From Tetrapyrgos nigripes (lineage: Eukaryota; Basidiomycota; Agaricomycetes; Agaricales; Campanellaceae), in the NCBI GenBank assembly GCA_013368315.1, contig JAACJM010000043.1, positions 1-64,000 of the forward strand: a DNA stretch of 64,000 nt, read 5' to 3'. Each line of letters begins with the position of its first letter. Positions within the stretch are counted from its first letter, which is position 1. The notes beneath the pieces were generated by a model, which saw only the letters and a program-made list of their open reading frames with translations, was not told the DNA's origin and made no database searches. Below, piece by piece: positions 14,377 through 24,587 of this stretch. Position numbers and translations under genes: made by a program.

Positions 14377-14506
14377 CACGCCGAAAAGACAAAAATATCC
14401 GCTCGACGGATAGATGATATTATTGTACTGATATAAGATGTTTCTGTACAAAAATGTGTTTCTGTACGCCTTTCTGCCGAGCGGATATTTTTGTATTTTC
14501 GGCGTG
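14377..14506. mobile_element. MITE-like element with ~32-bp inverted repeats
   Basis: Left arm 14377-14408 and right arm about 14475-14506 are inverted repeats starting CACGCCGAAAA with few mismatches, separated by an AT-rich loop. The trinucleotide TGC lies directly outside each end (14374-14376 and 14507-14509) and may be a target-site duplication. It has no coding capacity. A three-base duplication with a CAC terminus would suit a CACTA-like superfamily, but that is tentative. Confidence 0.65.
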
Positions 14507-14929
14507 TGCGTCAATGTGGGTTCAATACAATCTCTGCGCCCCTTAGATGGAAAGCACCAACCGGTCCACGGTCTACAGACTACCATCGGTCATATGTGTA
14601 TACATCTCCGAGCTAGTATACTTGGCGTTTATCAGAAGACTGTGCTAGGATGATGCAAAGGGTGTAGAACCAGGGGTATCAGCCAGTTTACATCCAGCGG
14701 GAAACGCAGTGATTGACAGTCTCGATAGGAATGCAACCGTAACATTTGCGAGGTGATCATGACTCAAGCACTTGCCTGGCGAAGCATTAGTACTCAATAC
14801 CGCCGTGTCTATCGTATACTTGCACCAAGTACTTCTGCCGAGTTCGCACCGGATCACAATAGATGTGAATGAACCGGTGTACAACGGTGACACCTTGCGC
14901 GGAATGGTGAATGATGAGCTGAACTTGCA

Positions 14930-15035
14930 GTAAGGGCATCACAAGGACACAACAAGGGCATCACATCACAAGGACATATGTATGACAAGGACACGACAAG
15001 GACATCATCACAAGGACATGAATTGACAAGGCCTC
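14930..15035. repeat. Degenerate minisatellite (ACAAGGACAT units)
   Basis: About eight imperfect copies of a roughly 10-14-bp unit related to CACAAGGACAT, varied by GGGCATCAC forms, lie in tandem between the hairpin element and the MFS gene. No function is evident. Confidence 0.6.
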
Positions 15036-15436
15036 TCTCTTTACTAGACTACATTTTTCGTTTTTTACTTGTATTATGTTGCAGACAAGGACTATTCTAA
15101 TTTCTCTTGGACAAGTATTTTTGATATACTCTGGGTACTCTACCGCGTCCAGCTGGTATGTACTTACAATGTACATCAAAATCCACCTTCAAGTCCGAAG
15201 TTACACAGCCACTAGAAACGGATAATCTTTAGTAAGGAGGTCTTTCCATGGAAAAGTTACACAGCCACCAGATACCGGATAATCCAGGATAATCTAGATT
15301 CTGAGTAAGATTGGTAGGACGACCCTTCGGGCCTTCGCATCTTTGCCTTTTACGGCCGCCTACGAGTGCCATATATACACCATGTCATCTCCTCCTCCTT
15401 TACGCCATTCCTGTTCCTCCCCGGTGAACGTCTTTG

Positions 15437-17827
15437 ATGGCAAGTTCAACCAAGACAATGACCGACACGCCTCAAAATGACAACGACGACAATGTCAAGA
15501 CTCAACGTAGCATGTTAAGCTCAGTCGCAATAGTCGCGACGTGTACGCTTGGAATGATAGTTAACGTGCGTATGTGGTGGACTGAAAATTTGTGCAAAAA
15601 GCTAATTCAGAATTTGTAGATTGCGAACACTACCTCGCCGTCAATAGCTATGCCAACTATTGCCAGAGAACTGAATATTCAACAAGTACAGCTGGAATGG
15701 ATTATCTCTGCGTATGCGTTGAGCTCAGTGCGTCTTTATTTGTGCGTTTTTTAAAAAAAACTATTGGCCTCATGCAACTTGCACCATAGGGTTGCCTGCT
15801 TTTGATATGTGGCCGTTTAGCCGACCTTTATGGGCGAAAAAAGGCGTTTGTGTTGGGGTCATTATGGCTACTAGCATTTACAATTGGATGTGGGTTTGCG
15901 CAGGACGCGCTGACTCTAGACATACTCCGTGGACTTCAAGGAGTTGGACCAGCTGCGATGATACCGGCATCTGTGAGTGTTAATATATCTTCTGTGTCGC
16001 ACCGTTAACCGAAGAATCGTTGACCTAGCTCGGTACCCTTGCTCATACCTTCCCGTCTGGTCCAGCGCGAGCAATCGCATTCGCTACTTTCTCGTGCGTG
16101 TTTCTACTGTACTTCAAAGAACTGTTCCGAACCAATCGAATCGTTAATAGTGCGGGGGCTCCCGTTGGTGGATCTATAGGCATGGTATTGGGTGGAATAG
16201 TGACACAACTGACTGAGTGAGCATCATTTCTACCGTCAGTGGAACAGTTGATTCAAACATGACGTTTGCCAGTCCATCATGGAGGTCTCCGTTCTTTCTG
16301 AATGCTGTGCGTTAGCTATCCTTATTTTTTGTTCTAAGTGTAATAACCAAATCCTCTGCAGGGCATAACTTCTCTGTGCCTCGTCGGAGCGTTACTGTTT
16401 TTTGATCGGGATGAGCCTTCGACTGAAGTTGACCGACGGGTTGACTGGATAGGTGGACTGCTCGTCACTGCAGGGCTCGTCCTTGTCGTTTTTGTCCTTG
16501 CGCAGGGAGAAGTTGCACCTAATAAATGGGCTACACCTTGTGAGTCCAAGTCTTGTATTGCAACTAATACGATATTCATTTTACCCTTTTTCCCGCAGAC
16601 ATTATTGCCCTGCTCATTGTCGGCGTCCTTCTCGTCCTTGCATTCTTGTTCTGGCAATACCATCTCGAGCGTTTACAGGACCGCCTTCCCTCAACTTCAT
16701 CCCTTTCATCAAGACTGTCAGCCGCATTGGAAAAGAATATGACATGGCTACCTTCCCCGCCTCCACTCATGCGTTTATCATTGTGGACTCGAGCAAAGGG
16801 TCAAGTGGCAGCTGTGATGTGGATAGCGTTCTTGAATTGGTGTGCGTTCCAGGGATGGAGCTATTGGGTCATGGTGAGCTGGCTGGGTTTCAGGGGGTAA
16901 AGAAGTGACTAACATGGTGAAACCATGCAGCTATACTACCAAGATTATATGGGATACGAACCATTACGCACTGTAGTGCGACTTATACCGATGTTTGTAA
17001 CAGGGATTATATGCAATGTCGTTTTTGCGGCGGTGATAGGGCATGTACCTATGGTGCTCTTGGTTGGTCAGTCCTTTTGCTTTCCTTTTCATTATTGTTT
17101 CTTCAACTGACGATGCCTTGTGCTCTTCTTCTCACACCAGCTTTCGGCACTTGTTTGACAGGCTGCGCTGGACTTCTCTTCGCAGTCATCAACCCAGATG
17201 CACCTTACTGGGCATTTGGATTCCCTGCAGCCATTTTGTCTGTTACAGGCGCCGATTTCGTATTTGCAACCGGGACAATTTTCGTCGCGAAAGTGTGTTT
17301 GCCACATGAGCAGAGTGTTGGAGGTGCTGTTTTCCAGACTATGACTCAGGTGGGTGTACTCTCCTATGTGGGTTCGTGTGTAGCTCAGGCTGACGAGGGA
17401 TCCACGAATTATAGCTAGGAACCTCACTTGGAGTTACCGTGTCGACAATAGTCTTTAACCGTGTGCTCGTGCAGCAGTCAGCGAAAAAACGGGGTAGACT
17501 TCGATAACGGATCCTCTACGTCAAGTGCACCGAGACCGGCACAATTGGATGCCTATAAAGCTGCACAGTGGACAAATTTTGCTTTTGGGATGTTTGGTGG
17601 GTAGCTTTTTGTTTTCTCTTTGTCTCGTCAGGCTGTGTGCTTATGGATTATCTGAACTAGCCACACTCCTAACAGTCATATTTCTGCGACGTGTTGGGAT
17701 TATCGGCCGTCCGGGACCTGGAGATAGTGATGATACGGATATTGAAAAGAGTTCCGAGGCGACAATCATAAAGGAGGACGTGGGTGGTGGTATTAAAGGC
17801 AAAAAAGAAAGAGAGGAAGAAGATTGA
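15437..17827 (+). pseudogene. MFS multidrug exporter (DHA2, 14-TM type) with one frameshift
   Basis: I read twelve exons: 15437-15565, 15620-15727, 15790-15972, 16029-16093, 16151-16216, 16273-16306, 16362-16539, 16599-16873, 16931-17066, 17141-17349, 17415-17596 and 17661-17827. Motifs are the loop 2-3 signature CGRLADLYGRKKAF, LRGLQGVGPAAMIPAS, and the antiporter motif C (GAPVGGSIGMVLGG) in TM5. The product would be about 576 aa, a plasma-membrane proton antiporter exporting drugs or metabolites. All exons stay in phase except exon 11: after AKKRG the frame stops at 17505-17507, while the sequence for TM14 (QWTNFAFGMF, then ATLLTVIFLRR) continues one base out of register. The lesion maps to an A6-C-G4 run at 17484-17494. 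It may be a true one-base insertion, which would cost the last membrane segment, or a sequence error. If an error, this is a normal gene. Confidence 0.8.
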
Positions 17828-18381
17828 AAAGTTGGTGATGCTGCTGAACGATCATAAGAGGTCGTGCAAAAATTAGGAGTGTTGGAGATTCCCATATGAG
17901 TGAAAGGGCTCGATCTGCAACTAGCGTGTTTCCTGGATGCGAAGGAGGAGGAGAGTGCCTCGAAGCCCACGCAATTTGGAAAGTGTCTTGGCTGTTGGGG
18001 TCGACGGTTGGTATACGCTTTTCTCCTGGATGCGGGTACTCCTTCCAGCTCATGAACGACTTGATTGTGCACTTTATTGTATCTGACATTATATTACTAC
18101 ATAGATCATAGATCCGAGTTCTTAGTAGAGTAGAAATCGAAATTTAGTTCACTTGCTTTTCACGCGCAGCTGTTTGAACCGCGACTTCCACCTTTCACGC
18201 TCTTGCAAGCTACTCATCACTTCATGCTTTGTTTCTCCTAGAATTCGGATAGTTCGTTGTGAAGACTACGGCCAGGATACCCGAAGTTTGAGCAGTCTAT
18301 AGCTATTGGGCGGCTAGGTACGTCTTGTTGTGCATGTCAGTGAAGCTGTATGAACTAAGGAGACTCTCAAAGCAATAGACG
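17828..18381. other. Intergenic between MFS gene and MYND relic
   Basis: No gene or repeat is recognised. The sequence holds the 3' end of the MFS transcript and the former promoter of the MYND relic. Confidence 0.35.
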
Positions 18382-20300
18382 ATGCCTAGTGCTGACCACA
18401 GAAACAGGGATCCAAAGTCAGATACGATGGCTGCAGCTTATCAACACTTTCGTCGTCCAATACCAACTGCAATCGATCCCGACAATCGATCTCGCGACAT
18501 CCAGCGTGCGGTATCCTACCTGCACATCCTCGGAGATCTTCCAGTGCATGTCAGGCAAGAGGCCAGCCTGCGACGTGCAACGGCCATCGACTATGAGAAG
18601 AATTGGCCCTTTGTGTGGTCTCGGACCCGAACCTTACTCAAGCAGTGTGTCATTCAGAACGAGCCCACGACCGCGAAAGGGATGGACTTTCGAGACATGT
18701 TCCCTAAAATTGTATCCTTTCACTCCGCTTCAACTACCTGGTGTGATTTGGACCATATGTCCACCTTGTCACTCATGCAGAGCACTCCGGATTTATTTCC
18801 TCTCATGATACAGACATGGAAATTTTGTGTGGACCATGAGCATCCTTATCTTACCATCAACTTCCTCCTGTTCAATCTCTCTTTTAACTTGTCCAAGGCC
18901 GATGCGTCTCTATTCTCGCAACACTGCAATCTTATCAGCAGACCAGAAGTCGTCAAACCACTACTTTCTTATATTCGTACGGAAGCGCGCAGAAAGGACA
19001 TAATGAAATCAGGGCCCCTCGAATATGCATTCATGATTATCTCAACTTTGACACAGGCGTCTCGCAAGTGTATGGATGTCCTTATCGCATACGATACCTT
19101 GGACTGCTTGGCGTAGGCCTTGAGGACGATCGTCATTTCTCGTAAGCTTGCAAACCGTGCTGACCCTGCACCAAATCATCGCGCCCTGCAAATCGTCCGC
19201 AACGTATATCACGTTTTTCTCGAAGTGGTGCATCAACACGGGCCTTCCGGTCTCGTTCCTCTACTTCGCGGCGATGTACTCCGCTCTATGGTTAACTCAT
19301 CTTACCTTATTCCTCATGATGTCGAGCGAGCTCCCGGGAGGTGGCCGTGGACTTTCCGTTCCTCATGATTTCGCTACTTTCTTGGGACTTATCATACCGT
19401 TGCTCTGTTTTCGGTGAATTATGCACCTCGTTCTGGAATCTTTGGAGAAGGTGGACAAGGAGTCGTTGGGACAATTACTGGAAACCGGTTCTTCGTTAAG
19501 TCCTAATTCAAAACTCTGCGAGGCTTGGGATCTGCTTAGCACTGAAGCCTCCAAAATGAAGAAGCTGAGGGACGAGTTTGAGAGCCAAGGGTTGGTGGTC
19601 TGTTACAGCCGAGATGAGTTTCTATTTTCTTGTTGAAGACGCCTGTTCCGCTTTGCTTATCCGCATGCTACAGTGTCTACGTCAAGAAACCTACACCAAC
19701 TCCAAATTTCGTCGTTTGCAGTGTTCCAGGTGCAAACTTATGATGTATTGCTCCAAGAAATGCCAGAAACCCGATTGGAAGGTCCACGATCATCGATCGC
19801 TTTGGGTCGCTACTGTCGCCAGTGAGTGGTTTGCCTCTGATAATCGGATGATTGTTGTTGACCAGCTCATAATCATTTTCAGGAGTCCCCAAACCTGTCG
19901 TCTCTGACGCAGATAGATTCTTTTTACGGTTCTCTTGCGTGAAAGATGTTCAAGCGTCTCGCAAGACCGTATTAGCTCACTTGTCATGAAGCGCAAGCTG
20001 GAGCTAGGAAATGTTATGCAGATTGTTTTTATGGACTTCCGCGTAGCACCTCAGACGATGTCCGTCGTGTCCATCGACGTATATGACGCCAAAATGCAGG
20101 AATTGGGTGTGTTGCAAGCACCGATGTCGCGAGGGACTGTAAATAATTTGTTGTCGACTGGGCGGTCCGCGGTACCTTTCTTGGAGAAAGTCAGAACGAG
20201 TCGATCGTCATCGGGGTTCCAGTTGACTCATCAGTCTTGTAGAGTTGTCTTGTCATTTGTGGACGCCTTTGTGTATTTTCAGACTCGCGACGAATTTTGA
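18382..20300 (+). pseudogene. Decayed MYND-finger paralogue
   Basis: This is a paralogue of the MYND gene at 11.0-13.0 kb, in the same order and strand. Shared blocks include HFRRPIPTAIDPD versus HFRGPVPTSIDPD, NWPFVWSR, DTWKF-like and LLSYI segments. It is broken. At 19114-19116 a TAG replaces the Trp codon found in the intact copy (VTWAF becomes LA-stop-AL), with the frame open again after it. A frameshift lies near 19340, just before the sequence reading GGGRGLSVPHD. The MYND finger (QCSRCKLMMYCSKKCQKPDW) survives at about 19730-19800, but the last zinc-binding Cys is replaced (DHRSLW instead of DHRTKC). Tandem duplication followed by loss of function is the simplest reading. Confidence 0.78.
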
Positions 20301-20455
20301 AGTGCTCTTGGGTCTCTCTGTGACGAGTGTGTATGTTTCAGAGAAGACGTACAGAGCGGGTTCTTCACGATAATCGATTATAAAGAGAATTTCAAACTGA
20401 AGGGAGCTGAGTGATGCACTGGGCTGCGCCGCAAGCTAACTATCATATACACCGA
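20301..20455. other. Short convergent intergenic spacer
   Basis: This spacer separates the MYND relic from the 3' end of the hydrolase. Nothing specific is seen. Confidence 0.3.
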
Positions 20456-21550
20456 CTATACGCTAGTCCTCAACACAGCGAGAATCCACTCTAGTCCTCT
20501 CTTTCCTTCCGATAGTCCATACTTCCAAGCCAACGGAAAACAATGCATCTGCCTTTCCCATTTCAACCACTCGCCCTCAATTCCATGCTGTTTACATTTT
20601 TGGTAGAACACCAACGCATCTGGTGCAAGGACATCCCACGTCCCTACGACACCATGAATCCTTATATCCAGCTGTCGCATTTTCATGAACTTGGATGCAT
20701 CCTGTAGATTCGGAGAGAGTTCTGGACGGTCCAAATCCCATTTACAATGAGTATCTGTCCCAGCCCAAGCTTGAGCGACGCTATTGATGAGTGGAATGGA
20801 GAGAATAGGGTCATGCTTGTCAGCATCGAAGGTAGCGCGATTTTGATTACGCATATCGGTGGGTGGCGAGATGACGAATACATTTTTGAGAGGTGAGCGG
20901 TTTTTGTCAGTCGATTCGGCCTTTTCCGTTTCGGTCGCTCTCTCGATCTCTCCCTCAAGCATGTGTGTAGACGCGTGTTCGCCATGATGACGGGGTTCAT
21001 TTTCGTGCTCCAAGTGTGAAACCCACCAAAACGCCAGGCTCAGGGCGATATTACCACCTGCCGAATCACCCATCAGAGTCAGAGACTCTTTGGCCTCGAT
21101 ACCTTCTACACAGGTAGCCTTAAGCCATTTGTGTAATATGGGCAGTGATTTTGGTGCTGGACAACCTGGAGCCAGAGGATAGCTGACTAGGGTGATTTCG
21201 TACAATCCAGCAAGACGGAGACAAAGCTCTTCGCAGAAAGCCCAGTGTGCTGTACTGGGAGGGGATTGAAAGCCTCCTCCCGCGAAGTAGAGGATTCGAT
21301 GAGTAGGTTTTGTGGAAGTGGAAGCGGTAGAGTGTGATATTGGATGAAATTCGTAGACGTTTATCCCCTTCACTTCTTGATGACTGATGGAGCATTTGCT
21401 CTTGGATGGTATTGTAAGAAGAAGCGATCCAGCCGGCGAGCCAACAAAGGAGTGTTTGTCTGATGCGGCAAGTCGAGGACGGAATGGACGGAGGAAGATG
21501 CGAAGAAGGTGGTAGAGAAAGGATAAGTCGGTCTCGGTGGTCAGGGCCAT
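20456..21550 (-). CDS. Alpha/beta hydrolase (hormone-sensitive-lipase/esterase type)
   Basis: A single-exon gene of 364 aa, unusual among its intron-rich neighbours. The catalytic triad can be read: the nucleophile elbow GDSAGGN (Ser about residue 164), an Asp in GTWDVLAPDA, and the His in MHCFPLAW near the C-terminus. The oxyanion-hole motif appears as YFAGGGFQSP, an AGGG variant of the family HGGG. The N-terminus has a hydrophobic stretch but no clear secretion signal. It probably hydrolyses a short ester or amide in the cytosol; the substrate is unknown. A charged low-complexity insertion (about residues 190-220, Glu/Lys-rich) lies between the Ser and Asp blocks. Confidence 0.87.
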   Translation of the reverse strand: MALTTETDLSFLYHLLRIFLRPFRPRLAASDKHSFVGSPAGSLLLTIPSKSKCSISHQEVKGINVYEFHPISHSTASTSTKPTHRILYFAGGGFQSPPSTAHWAFCEELCLRLAGLYEITLVSYPLAPGCPAPKSLPILHKWLKATCVEGIEAKESLTLMGDSAGGNIALSLAFWWVSHLEHENEPRHHGEHASTHMLEGEIERATETEKAESTDKNRSPLKNVFVISPPTDMRNQNRATFDADKHDPILSIPLINSVAQAWAGTDTHCKWDLDRPELSPNLQDASKFMKMRQLDIRIHGVVGTWDVLAPDALVFYQKCKQHGIEGEWLKWERQMHCFPLAWKYGLSEGKRGLEWILAVLRTSV

Positions 21551-21614
21551 TCTCCAAAGGAATCAGTGATACTGATTTGGTGGAGGTAAAACCAGTTCAG
21601 GTAGCTTTAGAACG

Positions 21615-21621
21615 TATTTAA
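21615..21621 (-). promoter_or_regulatory. TATA-like box of the hydrolase gene
   Basis: TTAAATA on the minus strand, about 65 bases upstream of the hydrolase ATG. Spacing fits a fungal TATA element; the match is not canonical. Confidence 0.35.
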
Positions 21622-24254
21622 GGGAGGATAGGTTAGGAGGAAGTGATCGAGCCATGATCAAAAATAGCCGCAGATGTTCTCTTCGGAATCGAGCAAATTA
21701 CAGCTTCCCAGTGAAGAACAATCGCCACAGGGATATCCCATTCCAACCTTCACGACGAGTGCTGCCTAGTTCACTAGGTTGTCCTTCCTGCTCTGTCACG
21801 GTCCTTGACGTGTCCATGCACTTTTACCTCGCCCAAGTCCCAAAAGTCATCATGCCCGGATCTGGGTACGCCCTCCTAGCAGCCGAAACCTGACCATGCC
21901 ACCTGTCATGGTCATCAGGGTTGGACGTTATTCCGTGAACCCGTTCCATGTCAGCGAGTCTTCATACAACAATTTGGAAACGTCAATGAGTGAGCTTCTA
22001 GTGACAGACCGACTCAACATTATAAGCACGCATGGTAGAACGTTCACAGAAGGGATTCATTTTGAAATTGCGTAGGATCCTGCATGTAATTATGACGATA
22101 AACACCGAGAGGTTCATTGATGAGCTACCTTGAAAACTCCGGTTGCCACATGGCCGATATCATCTACAGCCTGAAGAATTGGAAGATCAATCGAAGAGGA
22201 AGATAAAAAGGACGAACACGCACTATCATCTGAACAGTCGTCGTTGATTCCAGACCTGTCTTCAATACACCAACGGTAATTGACCAGATGAAACCCTCAT
22301 ACTAGCTCTCCATGAAGAATGCTGGACGAAGTATCTTAGAGGTGACACAACATGGTGTAGAAGTTCTGCAGAACTTACAGTGCTACTGGCCGTGCCTGTC
22401 TGCAGAACATGCAGTAGCTACTAGGGCCTCTAAAGGCATAGATTCCCATGTATACTGTTACGAGTCCGAAATGAAATGAAGGACGAGTCTTATCACTGCG
22501 GGCGGCCATTGATATTTGCAGGTATTTTTGTGGAGACTTAAATTACAAAATTTTCTCACGATTTCCGGGATGATAAAGTCAAAGCATTTGCCGCCGAAAT
22601 GCTAGCTTGAAATGGAAAATCGGCATTTCGGCGGCAAACACTTTGACTTTTATCATCCCGGAAATATTGTGAAATTTTCGTAATTTAAGTCCCCACAAAA
22701 TGCCTGCAAATATCAATGGCCGCCCGCAGTGTATGGTGCACTTTTTTTGTCGTCGTTCTAACCTGCATCACGTGAATGCTTTGTCAGCAGCCCCGGCTAT
22801 GGATTTTGTCGTCAATCTATCCTGCATCTGTATCCACGAGTTCTACTGTACATCAACCTTGCTAGTAACTTCGCCAGGCACCTCAACAGTCCCATTCCCT
22901 GTTGCATCAACACCAAACTTTTTCACCTCCTTATCCATCCCTTGTTTTGTGTATCATCAAGTCCTCCATCTGACCACAATCTGACCAACAGTCCAGAAAG
23001 CTTGAGGTTGCTGACACTTGTGCCAAGATCATTGCTGCCTGCTATCAAGGTTTCAAACTGATGATTCATGGGTATGTCATGGTCCATAACTTCCTCTGGT
23101 GATATAATGACATTCATATATGCAGATTTGGTTACTGGGCTGTCCAATGTTGCCTTTGCTTAAGAGAAAAGGTGGATTAGGCTGATTATTTCCTGCATGA
23201 GGTACGTTCTGCTCATCACTATTGCCGTATCTGTCTCATCTTTTCACAAGGGATGCGTCATTGATGAACACACCAATTGCTACACTTGCCATGTACATAA
23301 CAAATTGTTGGATTGACAATGATATCCATCTGTTCGTTGTCTCAGAGCTGCTCAGTTGTGAACTGCCCTCATATGAGTCATGTATGGAGTGGCGCTAAGT
23401 TGCGTGCTTCCTATTGTAGTTGCTCATGTTGTTTCACTTTTTTAGATGCTCAAGCTGTCCTGGAAGGAGCCAGCTCCACATATCTTTGAATTGTGTGTTG
23501 TCTTAGAGTCCTTGTACCTTAACTACTGACTTGTCTTGTATTCAGTGTTAACAGATCTCTCAAGAGAAAATGGGCATCCTTGGTTTGTCACAAATCTGGA
23601 TCTTTGGTTGTCTAGGTACTACTGTACATCTCTTTATTTTACTAATACTAGTGATATCCTTGTGAACATCATGCAAATCTATTCATAGCATGGTTTTGAG
23701 AATGTCAAAGGTGATGAGAAGTTGTGAACAAGCTTCTAGGCAGGGATCCTTTCATCTTTGGGAAGCTGTGAAGAAGCAATGGCGATATTATGTGCAACAT
23801 TGTGAGTTCTTTCTATTTGTCTTCTGTTTCATCTGGCACTCATTTGGGACTTTGTCTCACTCAATTTCAGTACTTGACTTGGAGAACAGTTCTGCCAAAC
23901 ACTGTCAAATGGCCTTTGGCTACATCTTCAATGACTTGCTCAACTACACCACTGATGAACGCGGTCTTAAAACCATGACCAAGGTCTTGAAGGGCAGATG
24001 GTGAGATTATGGTTGGTGTTAGTGGGTGGTAGACCAGACTCACAAAGAGAAGGGTATGGAGATCATTGGGAAAGTGACAGGAGAACTGGACTCAAGAACC
24101 TGAATGGAATTTTCACACTGAAGCAGAGGTCAGAGATGTATTTTTTTCTTGTTCTTTCCTAATGCTCTTGAACACCTTCTACATAAAAAAGCTGCAGTGG
24201 TTCTACATGTCTGTATGGGAAATAAGAATACAGTTTAACACTATTTAATCTGAG
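21622..24254. other. Gene-poor region with a palindromic transposon and unidentified sequence
   Basis: About 2.6 kb without a supportable gene. It holds the long palindrome at 22494-22731. From 22740 to 24254 there are short broken ORFs on both strands (for example 23690-24004 plus and 22923-23147 minus) with no recognised family. This part looks like eroded repeat DNA, into which the copia element later inserted. Confidence 0.45.
22494..22731. mobile_element. Palindromic MITE with CACTG termini and TAT target duplication
   Basis: The element is almost entirely palindromic. The left arm (CACTGCGGGCGGCCATTGAT...) and right arm (...ATCAATGGCCGCCCGCAGTG) pair over roughly 110 bases each, with short bulges and a small loop near 22606-22622. 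TAT lies directly outside both ends. A three-base duplication and CACT(G) termini fit a CACTA/EnSpm-derived non-autonomous element. There is no ORF. Confidence 0.8.
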
Positions 24255-24259
24255 GTCCT
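24255..24259. repeat. Target-site duplication (left) of the copia element
   Basis: GTCCT directly precedes the 5' LTR and is repeated at 29285-29289 after the 3' LTR, a 5-bp duplication typical of Ty1/copia integrases. Confidence 0.9.
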
Positions 24260-24494
24260 TGTTGGAATTTAATGATAACGATCAAGTTACTAAGCTATTA
24301 TGTATACGGCATAAATCAGGTACTGCGGACATACGGTCAAATGATCATACGGATATACTTAGACTATTTATATTATTATACTACTCTGATTAATGATATA
24401 TACTTGAGAGTCAAGCGAGATACGTTCGCACGCTCTTACCCCCCACTTTGTGACTCTCGCTAAGACTATTCGCTAAGATAACCTAAGTCTAATA
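24260..24494 (+). repeat. 5' LTR of the copia element
   Basis: 235 bp, beginning TGTTGG and ending CTAATA, so the termini are TG...TA rather than canonical TG...CA. The boundary is fixed by the 5-bp target duplication and the abutting primer site. A 63-codon ORF inside it appears identically in the 3' LTR and is not a gene. Confidence 0.93.
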
Positions 24495-24506
24495 GGTTAT
24501 GGGCCC
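24495..24506 (+). other. Primer-binding site, initiator tRNA-Met anticodon arm (half-tRNA type)
   Basis: GGTTATGGGCCC starts at the first base after the 5' LTR. It complements the anticodon stem-loop of eukaryotic initiator tRNA-Met (GGGCCCAUAACC) rather than the tRNA 3' end. This is the internal half-tRNA priming known from Drosophila copia. Confidence 0.75.
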
Positions 24507-24587
24507 CGCCTAGCTTGCTATAACTCCGATAAACACTTGTTCTACTCTGCTTTACTCTCTACTCGTACTCTGTTCTTGGACTAGTAT

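Larger units (their letters stand above)
13045..15436. other. Intergenic region with hairpin element and minisatellite
   Basis: No gene is supported in these ~2.4 kb. A polypurine A/G tract lies at about 13676-13735, a hairpin element at 14377-14506, and ACAAGGACAT-like tandem repeats at about 14930-15035. Small ORFs have no recognisable motif. Confidence 0.5.

Noticed and set aside
23690..24004. 104-codon ORF as a gene
   Set aside because: No recognisable domain, no supporting exon neighbours, and it lies in repeat-like DNA.
24272..24463. 63-codon ORF in the 5' LTR, repeated at 29062-29253
   Set aside because: It lies wholly inside the LTR and is identical in both only because the LTRs are identical; no protein motif.
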